Source: Clostridia bacterium
GTDB taxonomy: Bacteria > Bacillota > Clostridia > Christensenellales > CAG-314
Length of the DNA: 64,000 bases
Reading direction: 5' to 3'
Assembly: GCA_028698585.1 (NCBI GenBank)
Contig: JAQVWG010000004.1
Coordinates: 1 to 64,000 of the forward strand
Both the position numbers and the translations under genes were made by a program. Position 1 is the first letter of the stretch. Every line of letters begins with the position of its first letter. This document shows positions 15,869 to 25,174 of this stretch, piece after piece. A model generated the notes under the pieces. It did no database searches. It was not told the origin of the DNA and was given only the letters and a program-made list of their open reading frames with translations.

Positions 15869-18376
15869 ATGAAAAAACTCATTGGACAATTAAAACTGCT
15901 TCAATGCAGTATCGTGTATTCATACGCGGTTGCGCTACTGGTACTGTTATCATCTCAATTCGGCTGGGAACTGCCAACCATTGGCATACTGTGCGCGCTG
16001 GTTATATTTACGTTATTAACCGGTAATGACACTATGACCTTGTTACCACCATTGTTTATGGGCGTAATGTGTTTTGCTAAAAGGGACGTGGTCAACTGGT
16101 ATAAAGTAGGACTACTGCCTATGTTGCCCTACTTCGGCGTGCTGGCTGTGTTAGTGGTGGCATCCGTTGTGTTCTATTGTATCAAATATCGTCCCGTTTT
16201 CAAGCCCGACCTATTGTTCTGGGGACTGGTAGCCATATCGTTAGTGCTAGTAATGGGCGGCGTATTCTACGACGGCTACAACATACTATCATTGCCAATG
16301 GGCGCGCTTTTCGCTGTGTGTTTCGTAGGTATTTACATGTTAGTTAAGGCGGGCAACAAGCACCCGTTGATGGACTACCTTGCCAAAACCATCATAGTTA
16401 TGTCTATTTTGGTGCTCGTTCAGTTGACCATAGTGTATATTGATATCAACATACTATCTAGCACCACGATGAAGAGTGTGGTATATCTGGGGTGGTGTGT
16501 GTCCAACAACGCAGCCAACGTTCTGCTACTAGGAATGCCTTTCTGCCTGTATTATGTAACTAAATCCCGCAATGGATGGCTGTATATCTTATTATCTTGG
16601 CTGTTGATGATTGGCATATTGTTTACAATGTGCCGTGGTTGTCTATTGCTCGGAGTTGCAGTGTATTATATAGGTGCGCCCATATCCATTATGTATTATA
16701 AGAAACGCCGTTTGGTTAACTGGTCGCTATATATTACTAGTGCAGTGCTGGCGATAGTTGTGCTGTTGCTTGCAACACAATTACAAAGTGGATTCATTCA
16801 GCACTACGTCGAGGGGGGGATGGATGACAGCAGTCGGTTAGAAATCTACAGAAGGGGTTTAGAATATATTTTTGGCACGGAACCGGTACTAGGTGTTGGA
16901 TTTATGGATAGACACCTAGAGCAAGTGCCGTCACTGACATACTTCTACCACAATACGTACCTGCAATTCTTAGTCAATTGCGGACTTGTTGGACTTGCGT
17001 GCTATATATTCCATAGAGTCACCACCATTATCGCAATGTTTCGTAAACCCACCAAGGACAGGTTGTACTTGTTCGTAGCATTACTAACAATCATAGGTTA
17101 CTCATTCATTGACTGTTCCTTCTTCTTCTATTACTTTGCATTCTACTATACGGCTATCCTAGTTGCAATGCAAAAGGATTACGAGAGGGTGTCTACCATT
17201 GTTGCCGAGCAACCGATTATTATTAAACGCAAACCCCGTGTGTTATTCCCCTATGTTGAGGCGGGTCTTGGTCACATAATACCTATGAGGGCTGTAGCAA
17301 ACGCATTCGATAATAAATACGGCGATAAAGTGGAAGTGGTTAGGTCTAGATTCTATGCCGAGGGAACACCGGCAATGCGCAAGTTCGAGCAGAGAATGGT
17401 TCAAGAGGTAAGGCGTTATAGCACAAGTCCGCTGTATGGAGTAAGCACATTTGACTGCATGCACTTCTTGGGTCAAGAGACATCTATGAAGTTCGTAATG
17501 AGACACCTAATAGAGAATGCCTATTCCGACAGCGTAGAGGCGATGAAATCGTTAGATGTGGATATGGTATTCTCCACCCACTGGGCAACGAGTTATGTTG
17601 CCAAGGATGTGCCCTCTGTAATACACAATATTCAATACTGCCCCGATGCAGACATGGATATGCAATGGCTGACTGGGTGTGATTTACAACTGATTAGTTG
17701 TCAAGAGGGCAGAGATAAGGCAATAGATAAACTAAATTACCCACAAGATAAGATAGAAGTTGTGCCCTGTGTAATAAGGCCCGAAGCCGAACAGATGACT
17801 GAGGGCAAACAGTTCTACAAACAGAAGTTGGGTTTGCCCACCGACAAGTTTACCATAGTGCTTGTTGATGGCGGATATGCGTGTGGTAAACTGCGCAGTA
17901 CGGTAGAGGCATTACTCTTAACCGATATGCCTATCACTGTGGTGCCTGTATGCGGCAAGAATGAGCAGTTATACCAAGAGATAAAGAATTATTCACATCC
18001 TGATAATATCACCTATGCACCCATTGGATACTGTGAGAATATGCTCGAAGTAGTGGCTTGCGCCGACCTGTTTATGGGCAAGAGCGGTGCTAACACAGTC
18101 GCAGAGTTCTGCTATTTCGGGGTGCCACAGATAATTACACTGTATGCGACACCTTTAGAGAGGGCAATAGGCGAACACTATGTCAATACAGTTGGTAGCG
18201 CGGTTAAGGCTAAGTCGGTTAACAATGCGTTAGAATACGTAAGTAATTGGTTCTATAATCGCAGTGAGTACGATAAATACGTAGAGAATGCAGTAGCTTA
18301 TCGCCACAATTTTGGTGCAGAAGAGATAGCGGACCTACTTTACAACAGACTGATGAAGTCGGTTAAAGATGAGTAA
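15869..18376 (+). CDS. Fusion of an O-antigen polymerase/ligase-like membrane domain with a MurG-like glycosyltransferase
   Basis: The 835-residue protein has two halves. Residues about 1-440 form roughly ten membrane spans. A Wzy/WaaL-type loop contains YHNTYLQFLVNCGLVGL (His361), the conserved H-N-X-X-L-Q-X-L-X-X-X-G-X-X-G pattern of O-antigen ligases and polymerases. Residues about 455-835 are a GT-B glycosyltransferase of the GT28/MurG/diacylglycerol glucosyltransferase type. That half has an N-terminal GLGHIIPMRAVANAF loop and a nucleotide-sugar-binding GKSGANTVAEF...GVPQII near 738. The chosen ATG lies 6 nt after AGGAG. The likely role is assembly or transfer of a surface glycan or glycolipid: the GT would add a sugar to a lipid and the membrane half would polymerise or ligate. 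The coupling is inference. Confidence 0.82.
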   Translation: MKKLIGQLKLLQCSIVYSYAVALLVLLSSQFGWELPTIGILCALVIFTLLTGNDTMTLLPPLFMGVMCFAKRDVVNWYKVGLLPMLPYFGVLAVLVVASVVFYCIKYRPVFKPDLLFWGLVAISLVLVMGGVFYDGYNILSLPMGALFAVCFVGIYMLVKAGNKHPLMDYLAKTIIVMSILVLVQLTIVYIDINILSSTTMKSVVYLGWCVSNNAANVLLLGMPFCLYYVTKSRNGWLYILLSWLLMIGILFTMCRGCLLLGVAVYYIGAPISIMYYKKRRLVNWSLYITSAVLAIVVLLLATQLQSGFIQHYVEGGMDDSSRLEIYRRGLEYIFGTEPVLGVGFMDRHLEQVPSLTYFYHNTYLQFLVNCGLVGLACYIFHRVTTIIAMFRKPTKDRLYLFVALLTIIGYSFIDCSFFFYYFAFYYTAILVAMQKDYERVSTIVAEQPIIIKRKPRVLFPYVEAGLGHIIPMRAVANAFDNKYGDKVEVVRSRFYAEGTPAMRKFEQRMVQEVRRYSTSPLYGVSTFDCMHFLGQETSMKFVMRHLIENAYSDSVEAMKSLDVDMVFSTHWATSYVAKDVPSVIHNIQYCPDADMDMQWLTGCDLQLISCQEGRDKAIDKLNYPQDKIEVVPCVIRPEAEQMTEGKQFYKQKLGLPTDKFTIVLVDGGYACGKLRSTVEALLLTDMPITVVPVCGKNEQLYQEIKNYSHPDNITYAPIGYCENMLEVVACADLFMGKSGANTVAEFCYFGVPQIITLYATPLERAIGEHYVNTVGSAVKAKSVNNALEYVSNWFYNRSEYDKYVENAVAYRHNFGAEEIADLLYNRLMKSVKDE

Positions 18377-18505
18377 TCTATGTGCAATACGAACACCAAT
18401 CGTTATATTGTGCAGTCAACCACCGTATACAACGCATGTTAATTCATTATCGTGCAGTCATAACGACTTGACAAAATCCTATATTTTCAACATAGATTAA
18501 TTGGT

Positions 18506-18546
18506 AAGAGTCGGTACGGAAAGTTACTTGTACAGACTCTTTTCTT
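18506..18546 (+). terminator. Rho-independent terminator after the Wzy-GT28 gene
   Basis: AAGAGTC-G-GTAC pairs with GTAC-A-GACTCTT (one mismatch), followed by TTTTCTT. It lies in the 337-bp gap between the fusion gene and rpmH. Confidence 0.65.
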
Positions 18547-18643
18547 AATCCATGCAACATTCTACGAACAAGTAATACGCGATAACTATTAATGATAATT
18601 GACCAGATTTGACAAGCCATAAGCTAAATACTTTTATTTTTTG

Positions 18644-18672
18644 TTGACATTGTCTGCTCTAGACTGTATAAT
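18644..18672 (+). promoter_or_regulatory. Perfect-consensus sigma-A promoter of the rpmH operon
   Basis: TTGACA, a 17-bp spacer and TATAAT match the consensus at every position. This is expected for a very highly expressed ribosomal protein gene, 41 bp before its start. Confidence 0.9.
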
Positions 18673-18713
18673 AGTTTGGCTATACATTTACTTTGAAGGA
18701 GGTGCTAACTCGT

Positions 18714-18848
18714 ATGAAGAGAACATATCAGCCCAAGAAAAGGCAGAGAAGCAAGGTTCACGGTTTTCGCGCTAGAATGAAGACAAAAGGCGGAAGGCGC
18801 GTATTGAAGAACAGGCGAGACAGGGGCAGGGCTAAATTGTCGGCATAG
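18714..18848 (+). CDS. rpmH: 50S ribosomal protein L34
   Basis: The 44-residue, strongly basic protein begins [20 protein letters not shown] and ends in the RAKLSA segment, as L34 does throughout bacteria. It is part of the large ribosomal subunit. The ATG follows the ribosome-binding site AAGGAGGTG, one of the strongest in the window. It opens the conserved operon rpmH-rnpA-yidD-yidC-jag, which points right from the origin opposite to dnaA, the usual Bacillota arrangement. Confidence 0.97.
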   Translation: MKRTYQPKKRQRSKVHGFRARMKTKGGRRVLKNRRDRGRAKLSA

Positions 18849-18878
18849 TACACATGAACTGATTGAGAGGACGGAACA

Positions 18879-19211
18879 ATAAAGGCAACATACAGACTCA
18901 AAAGTAAAAAACAGTTCAACACCATATATAACAAGGGTAGTTGGCACAAAAGCAAATATCTTGTCGTGGTATATAGTAAGAGTGTTTACGCTCCCAAGTT
19001 TGGTTTCTCTGTATCCAAGAAGTTCGGCAAGGCAACCAAGCGCAACCGCATCAAGCGACAACTCAAAGAGTGTGTTTATAATCTATTACCACGCATCAAG
19101 CCCAATTATTGCTATATATTCGTCGTGCGCAGTGGCATACCAGACAAGTATCCTCTCATACTTGACTGCGTAACTAAACTGTTATCAAGCGCGGATTTAT
19201 TACTTGATTAA
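18879..19211 (+). CDS. rnpA: Ribonuclease P protein component, apparently with an ATA start
   Basis: RnpA is the protein cofactor of RNase P, which trims the 5' leader of tRNA precursors. The core shows FGFSVSKKFGKATKRNRIKRQLKE, with the RNR signature, at about residues 42-65. The first canonical in-frame start is GTG at 18966. Starting there would delete the conserved N-terminal helix and strand (YRLKSKKQFNTIYNKG). That segment is present in frame upstream, after a TGA at 18864, with no ATG, GTG, TTG or CTG. The only sensible initiator is ATA at 18879, 8 nt after GAGAGG. It gives 110 residues, a normal RnpA length. Confidence 0.9.
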   Translation: MKATYRLKSKKQFNTIYNKGSWHKSKYLVVVYSKSVYAPKFGFSVSKKFGKATKRNRIKRQLKECVYNLLPRIKPNYCYIFVVRSGIPDKYPLILDCVTKLLSSADLLLD

Positions 19212-19239
19212 CCAAATGTGTGGTTAATTCTAACCAATA

Positions 19240-19485
19240 ATGAAATGGATATGTATTGCCTTGCTCAAGGCATATAAAGCGACGCTTTCCAAGTGTAAAA
19301 ACAAGACTTGTATTTATACCCCCAGTTGCTCGGTGTATTCTATGGAAGCATACGAGCAGTATGGATTTATTAGGGGCACAATGATGACTGTAAGTCGTCT
19401 GCTGAGGTGCTCGCCTTGGGCCAAGACTCGTGGCATAGATTATGTGCCACACAACCTTAAAGGAGTAATCAAATGGAGTTTATAG
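19240..19485 (+). CDS. yidD: Membrane protein insertion efficiency factor YidD
   Basis: The 81-residue protein matches the small YidD/DUF37 family. It has an N-terminal amphipathic helix, then CIYTPSCSVYSMEAYEQYGF with the family's conserved cysteines, the RLLRCSPWAKTRGIDYVP signature and a basic tail. It is believed to help YidC insert membrane proteins. It lies 28 bp after rnpA and overlaps yidC by 13 bp, the canonical position. No clear ribosome-binding site precedes the ATG. Confidence 0.92.
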   Translation: MKWICIALLKAYKATLSKCKNKTCIYTPSCSVYSMEAYEQYGFIRGTMMTVSRLLRCSPWAKTRGIDYVPHNLKGVIKWSL

Positions 19486-20528
19486 GCTCTCTACTGTTGG
19501 ACTCAGGTCTAACTCCACCCGACCTTAACATAATAGGAAAAGTTGTTCAATGGATGTACGGATGGCTGGGCAACTATGGCTTGACTGTCATAGTGTTTGC
19601 GCTATTCCTCAAAATACTTACCTTCCCACTGGATTTCTGGCAAAGGCTAGCCTCTAAAAAAAGCAGTCTTAAAATGATAGCGCTTCAGCCCCAGTTGAAA
19701 GATATAGACTCGCAGTTCGAGGGCGATGCAAGGCGAATTAATGAGGAGAAGCAAAAACTCTATAAGAAGAACGGCTACAATGCATTTAGCAGTTGTTTAC
19801 CCATGCTTGTTACTATGGCAATATTTTTTGTAATGTTCGGGGGTATCAATAGTTATTCCGCATTTACCGCTGCAAGAGACTATAATCTACTGTACGATAA
19901 ATATACTTCGACATATGACCTACAGATAGAGCTAGGGCTTACGCCTGAGCAAGCGCTTGAGGACGCCAAGTTGGCAGTAGGTCAGTACTATGTGGAGGAA
20001 GTGAGAGAAGATTTCCTATGGGTGAACAATATTTGGCGCCCAGACACGTGGAAAAGCATTATGGTAGAGTATGATGAGTTCATCAAAACTAATTCCTCTG
20101 GTGTAGTCAACCGCAATATATATAACAATATCCGTGAAGGTGTACTAGAAAGCGATGTAGGATACTTCGGCAAAGTAGAGAATGGTGAAGTGGTAAGAGA
20201 GGGTTGGAACGGTCTGTTAATTATGCCCATACTGGCAGCTGGCATTATGTTCCTATCTACTTGGATAATGCAGAAACAACAGAATGCAAAGGGCGGCGTG
20301 GATATGACTGGACAGACACAACAATCCACCAAGATGATGAGCTTCTTAATGCCACTTATGATGGGGGTATTCGGATTCATGTATACTGCGGCATTCGCGC
20401 TGTATATGGTGAGCAACTCATCAATCAGCACTCTGGTTAACCTTGCCACCAATCGCCCTATTGAAAATCTGGCAATCAAACAGATTTCCAAGGTAGAGAA
20501 TGATAAGAAACCAAGTTATAAGAGATAA
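19473..20528 (+). CDS. yidC: Membrane protein insertase YidC/Oxa1 (SpoIIIJ type)
   Basis: This 351-residue insertase folds proteins into the cytoplasmic membrane. The first core span is GNYGLTVIVFALFLKILTFP, carrying the basic residue region. The cytoplasmic hairpin SSLKMIALQPQLKDIDSQFEGD follows, then the span with SSCLPMLVTMAIFFVMF. The last spans are near residues 245-265 and 285-325. It lacks an N-terminal lipobox, unlike Bacillus SpoIIIJ. A long extracytoplasmic insertion of roughly 100 residues (about 135-235) separates core spans. The ATG follows AAGGAG by about 6 nt, inside yidD. Confidence 0.95.
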   Translation: MEFIGSLLLDSGLTPPDLNIIGKVVQWMYGWLGNYGLTVIVFALFLKILTFPLDFWQRLASKKSSLKMIALQPQLKDIDSQFEGDARRINEEKQKLYKKNGYNAFSSCLPMLVTMAIFFVMFGGINSYSAFTAARDYNLLYDKYTSTYDLQIELGLTPEQALEDAKLAVGQYYVEEVREDFLWVNNIWRPDTWKSIMVEYDEFIKTNSSGVVNRNIYNNIREGVLESDVGYFGKVENGEVVREGWNGLLIMPILAAGIMFLSTWIMQKQQNAKGGVDMTGQTQQSTKMMSFLMPLMMGVFGFMYTAAFALYMVSNSSISTLVNLATNRPIENLAIKQISKVENDKKPSYKR

Positions 20529-20531
20529 ATA

Positions 20532-21266
20532 ATGAATATACAATCAATTGAAGCAACAGGAAAGAATATCGAATTAGCCACTAAGAACGCACTTAAGAAA
20601 CTGGGTGTAGATAATGACGGTGCAGAGATAGTGGTGCTGTTCGAGGGGACAATGCTCAAACCGGCCAAAGTAAGGGCAACGATTAAACGAACAGATAGCC
20701 AAAAGGCACAAGAATACTTGACAACGTTACTCGAGAAAATGCAGTTTGAACACACTGTGAGTGTCAGCGAGCAGGATGGAGAGATACACGTATCACTGCT
20801 GGGAGATGGTGGCGGTGCAATAATCGGACATCGTGGCGAAGTACTTAACAGCATTCAATACTTAACCAGTTTAGCAGTAAACGCCGACAAGGAAGATTTC
20901 GTTAGAGTAGTTGTAGATGCCGAGAATTATCGTGCCAAAAGGACCATAGTGCTCGAACAACTAGCCAAGAATCTGGAGAAAAAAGTCATTCGCACACGCA
21001 GGGATACCAAGTTGGAGCCAATGAATCCCTACGAAAGACGAGTTATCCATTCCACACTACAAGGCAGTCAATACGTTAGTACAGAGAGTGTGGGAGAGGA
21101 GCCCAACCGTTGCGTGATAATCAAACTCAAGGGACGCAAGGCAACAGCTACTAATATAACAGAGAATACTGCAGAGCAAGAACAGATATCTTATCCAACA
21201 TCAGCCAAGGCATCCTCTCGTAAAAAGCTAATTTTTGCTTACCGAAGCGACAAGAAGAGGAGATAG
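20532..21266 (+). CDS. jag: RNA-binding protein Jag/KhpB
   Basis: The 244-residue protein has a Jag-N domain (about 1-55), a KH domain with GGGAIIGHRGEVLNSIQYL at about 95-115, and an R3H domain containing MNPYERRVIHSTLQ at about 165-180. These are the three domains of KhpB/Jag, an RNA chaperone partner of KhpA linked to cell elongation. The basic C-terminal tail (SSRKKLIFAYRSDKKRR) is not conserved. It starts 3 bp after yidC and closes the operon. Confidence 0.95.
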   Translation: MNIQSIEATGKNIELATKNALKKLGVDNDGAEIVVLFEGTMLKPAKVRATIKRTDSQKAQEYLTTLLEKMQFEHTVSVSEQDGEIHVSLLGDGGGAIIGHRGEVLNSIQYLTSLAVNADKEDFVRVVVDAENYRAKRTIVLEQLAKNLEKKVIRTRRDTKLEPMNPYERRVIHSTLQGSQYVSTESVGEEPNRCVIIKLKGRKATATNITENTAEQEQISYPTSAKASSRKKLIFAYRSDKKRR

Positions 21267-21272
21267 AAGAGT

Positions 21273-21304
21273 AGACAGCAGGCAAAAATGCTGTCTTTTT
21301 TTTC
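21273..21304 (+). terminator. Rho-independent terminator of the rpmH-jag operon
   Basis: AGACAGCA and TGCTGTCT form an 8-bp stem around an 8-nt A-rich loop, followed by nine or more Ts, directly after the jag stop. Confidence 0.92.
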
Positions 21305-21504
21305 GCGCTGGGGGGACATGACGGTTATTTAACTACTAGGCAGTAATAAGTATAAGACGCACACGTTAACCATGTTCTAATAAGGTATATAATAGAGTGT
21401 TTACAATGATTAAGGTGCGCTATATGATGATAACAGATATGTTCAGTATCATTCATATCTATATGACTGGCTGAACTTTAACATAACATTAACGGCATAT
21501 GGAA

Positions 21505-21640
21505 CTAATAACGCAATGTCAATACTGAATGTAAAGTGCGCGACGTAATATGAACATAAGCACAATTAATACGCACAGCAATACTGGGAGTATGTAACTA
21601 GCGTCAACGCAATAAGGCAATATAGCACATAATAAAACAG
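21505..21640. repeat. Weak tandem duplication (period about 62 bp) in the jag-mnmE gap
   Basis: Two blocks built around GTCAATACTGAATGTAA (from about 21516) and GCAATACTGGGAGTATGTAA (from about 21578) share order and spacing of short words but are well diverged. The 456-bp gap 21267-21722 otherwise holds only the jag terminator and an AT-rich leader before mnmE. Confidence 0.35.
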
Positions 21641-21722
21641 ACGATTAAGTATACATAATGCAATACACATTACAAAATATAATTAATTACGGTAACGCAA
21701 CCGGTAAACAGACAGGTAATAT

Positions 21723-23015
21723 ATGGAAACTATTATAGCATTATCAACACCTATAGGCAGGGGAGCAGTGGCAGTAGTACGCATGTCGGGCGACGATACA
21801 TTGAGTATTGCCAAAAAAGTTTTTGCACCCTTCCCGCAACACGCACGAGTAATGCAGTATGGCAAAGTTACAGTAGATGACTTTGCAGACCAAGCAATGT
21901 GTGTCTACTTTAGCGCGCCACACTCATACACCGGCGAAGATGTAGTAGAATTACACTTACACGGCGGAGTGGGCGTATGCACCGCAGTTATTGACAAGTG
22001 TATTGAGTATGGAGCCAGAATGGCACAGAACGGCGAGTTCAGTAAACGAGCATTTGTCAACGGCAAACAGAATCTAACTAACGCTGAAGGCATAATAGAA
22101 TTAATCGAAGCAGAGAACAAGCTTCAATTAGCCAGTGGGATGAACCTGTTGTCTAATAAACTAGGCAAGCAAACAATAGATATGCAGGCTAGATTGACCG
22201 ATATGTTGGCAAGCGTCGAAGCCATGTTGGACTACCCCGAAGAGCAGTTAGAAACAGAGGATTTACCTAGTGTGTTAAACGGGCTTATGGATATAAGTAA
22301 GCAATTACAACAATTGTTATCCACCGTTAAGACGGGACGCATTATTAAACAAGGTATCAATGTGGTAATCGTTGGCGCATCTAACGTGGGAAAGAGTAGT
22401 TTACTTAACTGTCTGTTAGGGCAAGACAGGGCCATTGTGTCCTCGCAGGCAGGCACCACACGGGATACTGTCACGGATAGTATCAATTATAAGGATATTA
22501 CAATCAATTTCGTTGACACTGCCGGTATTCGCAAGACTAGATATAAGCTAGAACAAGAGGGTATAAGGAGAAGTCAATGCGCCATCAATCAAGCAGACAT
22601 TATACTGTACGTGGTGGATAATCATAACACCGTTATACCGAATATGGACAAGCCCACCATCAAAGTGTATAATAAGTGCGACTTATTGAGAGAAGATAAG
22701 CGAGGTGACTATGTGTACGTTTCTGCATTAAACGGAGAGAATATAGTCCAGTTGAAGGATATTATTTATGATACTCTCAAGATTGGACAGATAGACATGA
22801 GCAACGTTATACTGACCTCTGCAAGACACGTAGAGGTATTAACTCGCACGCTCAATTGTATTAAGAGTGCAATAGATAATTCAACAGATAATACTGCAGA
22901 TTGTATTGCACAGGATATTAAAGAAGCTTGGATGACACTAGGCGAGATAACGGGACAGACATCTAGTCAGGATATAATAGACAGGATATATTCTAAGTTT
23001 TGTTTAGGCAAATAG
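21723..23015 (+). CDS. mnmE: tRNA modification GTPase MnmE
   Basis: MnmE works with MnmG to build the cmnm5U34 modification in the tRNA wobble position. The 430-residue protein has the N-terminal folate-binding domain (TPIGRGAVAVVRMSG). A helical domain is interrupted by a Ras-like G domain: P-loop GASNVGKS at 218-225, then GTTRD, DTAG and NKCD. The essential C-terminal cysteine motif FCLGK ends the protein. mnmG follows 94 bp later. Only a weak AGG precedes the ATG. The leader carries TATAAT in an AT-rich context resembling that of rsmG. Confidence 0.96.
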   Translation: METIIALSTPIGRGAVAVVRMSGDDTLSIAKKVFAPFPQHARVMQYGKVTVDDFADQAMCVYFSAPHSYTGEDVVELHLHGGVGVCTAVIDKCIEYGARMAQNGEFSKRAFVNGKQNLTNAEGIIELIEAENKLQLASGMNLLSNKLGKQTIDMQARLTDMLASVEAMLDYPEEQLETEDLPSVLNGLMDISKQLQQLLSTVKTGRIIKQGINVVIVGASNVGKSSLLNCLLGQDRAIVSSQAGTTRDTVTDSINYKDITINFVDTAGIRKTRYKLEQEGIRRSQCAINQADIILYVVDNHNTVIPNMDKPTIKVYNKCDLLREDKRGDYVYVSALNGENIVQLKDIIYDTLKIGQIDMSNVILTSARHVEVLTRTLNCIKSAIDNSTDNTADCIAQDIKEAWMTLGEITGQTSSQDIIDRIYSKFCLGK

Positions 23016-23109
23016 TGTGTAATTATGTAGTAAAGGATGAATCTATGTCTATCATAGATACACAATTACGGCACAAATAATTTATGACGCAATCGCGCAC
23101 AAGATACAT

Positions 23110-24969
23110 ATGACACAGTTAAAAACTAATTATCAATGCATAGTTATTGGAGCAGGGCACGCAGGATGTGAGGCAGGCCTTGCTTTAGCACGACTTGGAA
23201 TAGATACATTAATGCTTGCTACCAACCTAGACACGGTAGCATACTGTGCGTGCAACCCTAGTATAGGCGGAACTGCTAAGGGTCAGATAGTAAGGGAAAT
23301 TGACGCTCTTGGCGGTCAAATGGGCATTAATACAGATAAGTCGCTGTTACAGATAAGAATGCTCAATCAGGGTAAAGGGCCTGCAGTACACTCCCCACGC
23401 GCTCAGGTGGATAAGCACGCTTACCACCATAATATGAAACTAACATTAGAAAATACGCAGGGGTTAACCTTAAGACAGGCGGAGGCTACGAGCATTCACG
23501 TAAATACAGACGGTGATTACATTGTTACTACGGCAGTGGGAATTGAGTACGGTGCCAAAGCCGTCGTGCTGTGCTGCGGTGTGTATCTCAATAGTCGTAT
23601 CATAGTGGGCAAAATGATTAAGCAGTGTGGTCCCAACGGATTTTCCTCTGCAACACAACTTACTCAGTCGTTAATAAACTTAGGCTACACTATTAAACGG
23701 TTCAAGACGGGCACGCCTGCGCGTATTAATAAGAACAGCATAGATTTTAGCGTTATGGAGGAGCAAAAGGGGGAGAATATTCCAACTTTTTCCTTCATGT
23801 CCACACAGCCACGCAACAGCGCTAGTTGTTATTTGACCTATTCTACTCAACAGACCAAAAAAGTTATTCTTGATAATAAACAACTCGCACCGATATACAG
23901 CGGAGAGATAGACGGTATAGGTCCCAGATACTGTCCTTCGATTGAAGATAAGATTATTAGATTTGCGGACAAACAAAGACACCAAATATTCCTAGAGCCT
24001 GAGGGCGACAATACCAACGAATACTATGTGCAAGGTGTGTCATCCTCTATGCCTGCAGATATTCAGTACCAGATATACACAACTATTAAGGGACTCGAAA
24101 ATGTGCAGATTATGCGTGACGCATATGCTATAGAGTACGACTGTATAGATGCGACGGCATTATATCCTACATTGCAGAGTAAACAACATGCTGGGATGTT
24201 TTTTGCTGGGCAGATTAACGGCACAAGTGGTTATGAGGAGGCTGGCGCACAGGGAATAGTCGTAGGCATTAACTGCGCAAGGTACCTACAGGGTAAATCA
24301 CAGATTATATTCAGAAGGGATAACAGTTATATCGGCGTGTTAATTGACGATATAACCACTAAGGAAGGCAACGAACCCTACCGCATGATGACATCGAGGG
24401 CAGAGCACAGACTGATATTGCGACAAGATAATGCAGATATCAGGCTAACGCAACTAGGTAGAGATATTGGACTGGTTGATGATGATAGATATAATAGGTT
24501 TATTGACAAACTGTACAAGATACATCAAGTAGAGAATTATCTGGACACAATACTGTCCCCAGCAGTTATACAGCCTTTTTTTGACTTACTGGGCGAGAAT
24601 CAACTAAAGACAGGAATCACCGTGAGAGATTGCCTTAAGAGAACAAGCGTGAGCATTAATGAGTTATTCAACTATCTAGATGTGTTTCAAGATATGGATA
24701 GTCAGGTAACTCAACAAGTGGAGATAAATGTTAAGTATAAGGGCTATATAGATAAACAACTGATACAGATAGAGCAGGCAGAGAGAATGGAGAGTAGAAT
24801 TATCCCCACAGACATTGATTACGGTCAAATCAAAGGCCTACGCATAGAGGCAATGCAAAAACTTGACAAAATCCGTCCGCTTAATATAGGTCAAGCAGGT
24901 CGAATAAGCGGTGTATCCCCTGCCGACATAACGGTGTTACTGGTGTATTTATCAAGGGGTAAAGGTTAG
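23110..24969 (+). CDS. mnmG: tRNA uridine-5-carboxymethylaminomethyl modification enzyme MnmG
   Basis: This FAD-dependent partner of MnmE has 619 residues, the usual length. The dinucleotide-binding motif is VIGAGHAGCEAG near the N-terminus. Other landmarks are CNPSIGGTAKGQIVREIDALGG, the TGTPARI segment with the preceding FK, GQINGTSGYEEA, and MTSRAEHRL. The conserved C-terminal helical domain binds MnmE. No ribosome-binding site is visible before the ATG. The 94-bp spacer after mnmE has a 7-bp hairpin at 23041-23059 (ATCTATG/CATAGAT). Confidence 0.97.
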   Translation: MTQLKTNYQCIVIGAGHAGCEAGLALARLGIDTLMLATNLDTVAYCACNPSIGGTAKGQIVREIDALGGQMGINTDKSLLQIRMLNQGKGPAVHSPRAQVDKHAYHHNMKLTLENTQGLTLRQAEATSIHVNTDGDYIVTTAVGIEYGAKAVVLCCGVYLNSRIIVGKMIKQCGPNGFSSATQLTQSLINLGYTIKRFKTGTPARINKNSIDFSVMEEQKGENIPTFSFMSTQPRNSASCYLTYSTQQTKKVILDNKQLAPIYSGEIDGIGPRYCPSIEDKIIRFADKQRHQIFLEPEGDNTNEYYVQGVSSSMPADIQYQIYTTIKGLENVQIMRDAYAIEYDCIDATALYPTLQSKQHAGMFFAGQINGTSGYEEAGAQGIVVGINCARYLQGKSQIIFRRDNSYIGVLIDDITTKEGNEPYRMMTSRAEHRLILRQDNADIRLTQLGRDIGLVDDDRYNRFIDKLYKIHQVENYLDTILSPAVIQPFFDLLGENQLKTGITVRDCLKRTSVSINELFNYLDVFQDMDSQVTQQVEINVKYKGYIDKQLIQIEQAERMESRIIPTDIDYGQIKGLRIEAMQKLDKIRPLNIGQAGRISGVSPADITVLLVYLSRGKG

Positions 24970-25174
24970 ATAGGTTAGTTCCTTATTACAATAACATATC
25001 TGTTCCTCCGTTAACAACATAAGCACAGGACAATGATACGTTGTGGCGCGCTATTAACACAAGGAAACTACTCATTATTTAGTGAACACCAGCAGATTCA
25101 GCCAGCACAATTAATGGACGGCTATTGAATAATTATGCAAGCATTACAACATACGAAATATAATTAAAAAAACC

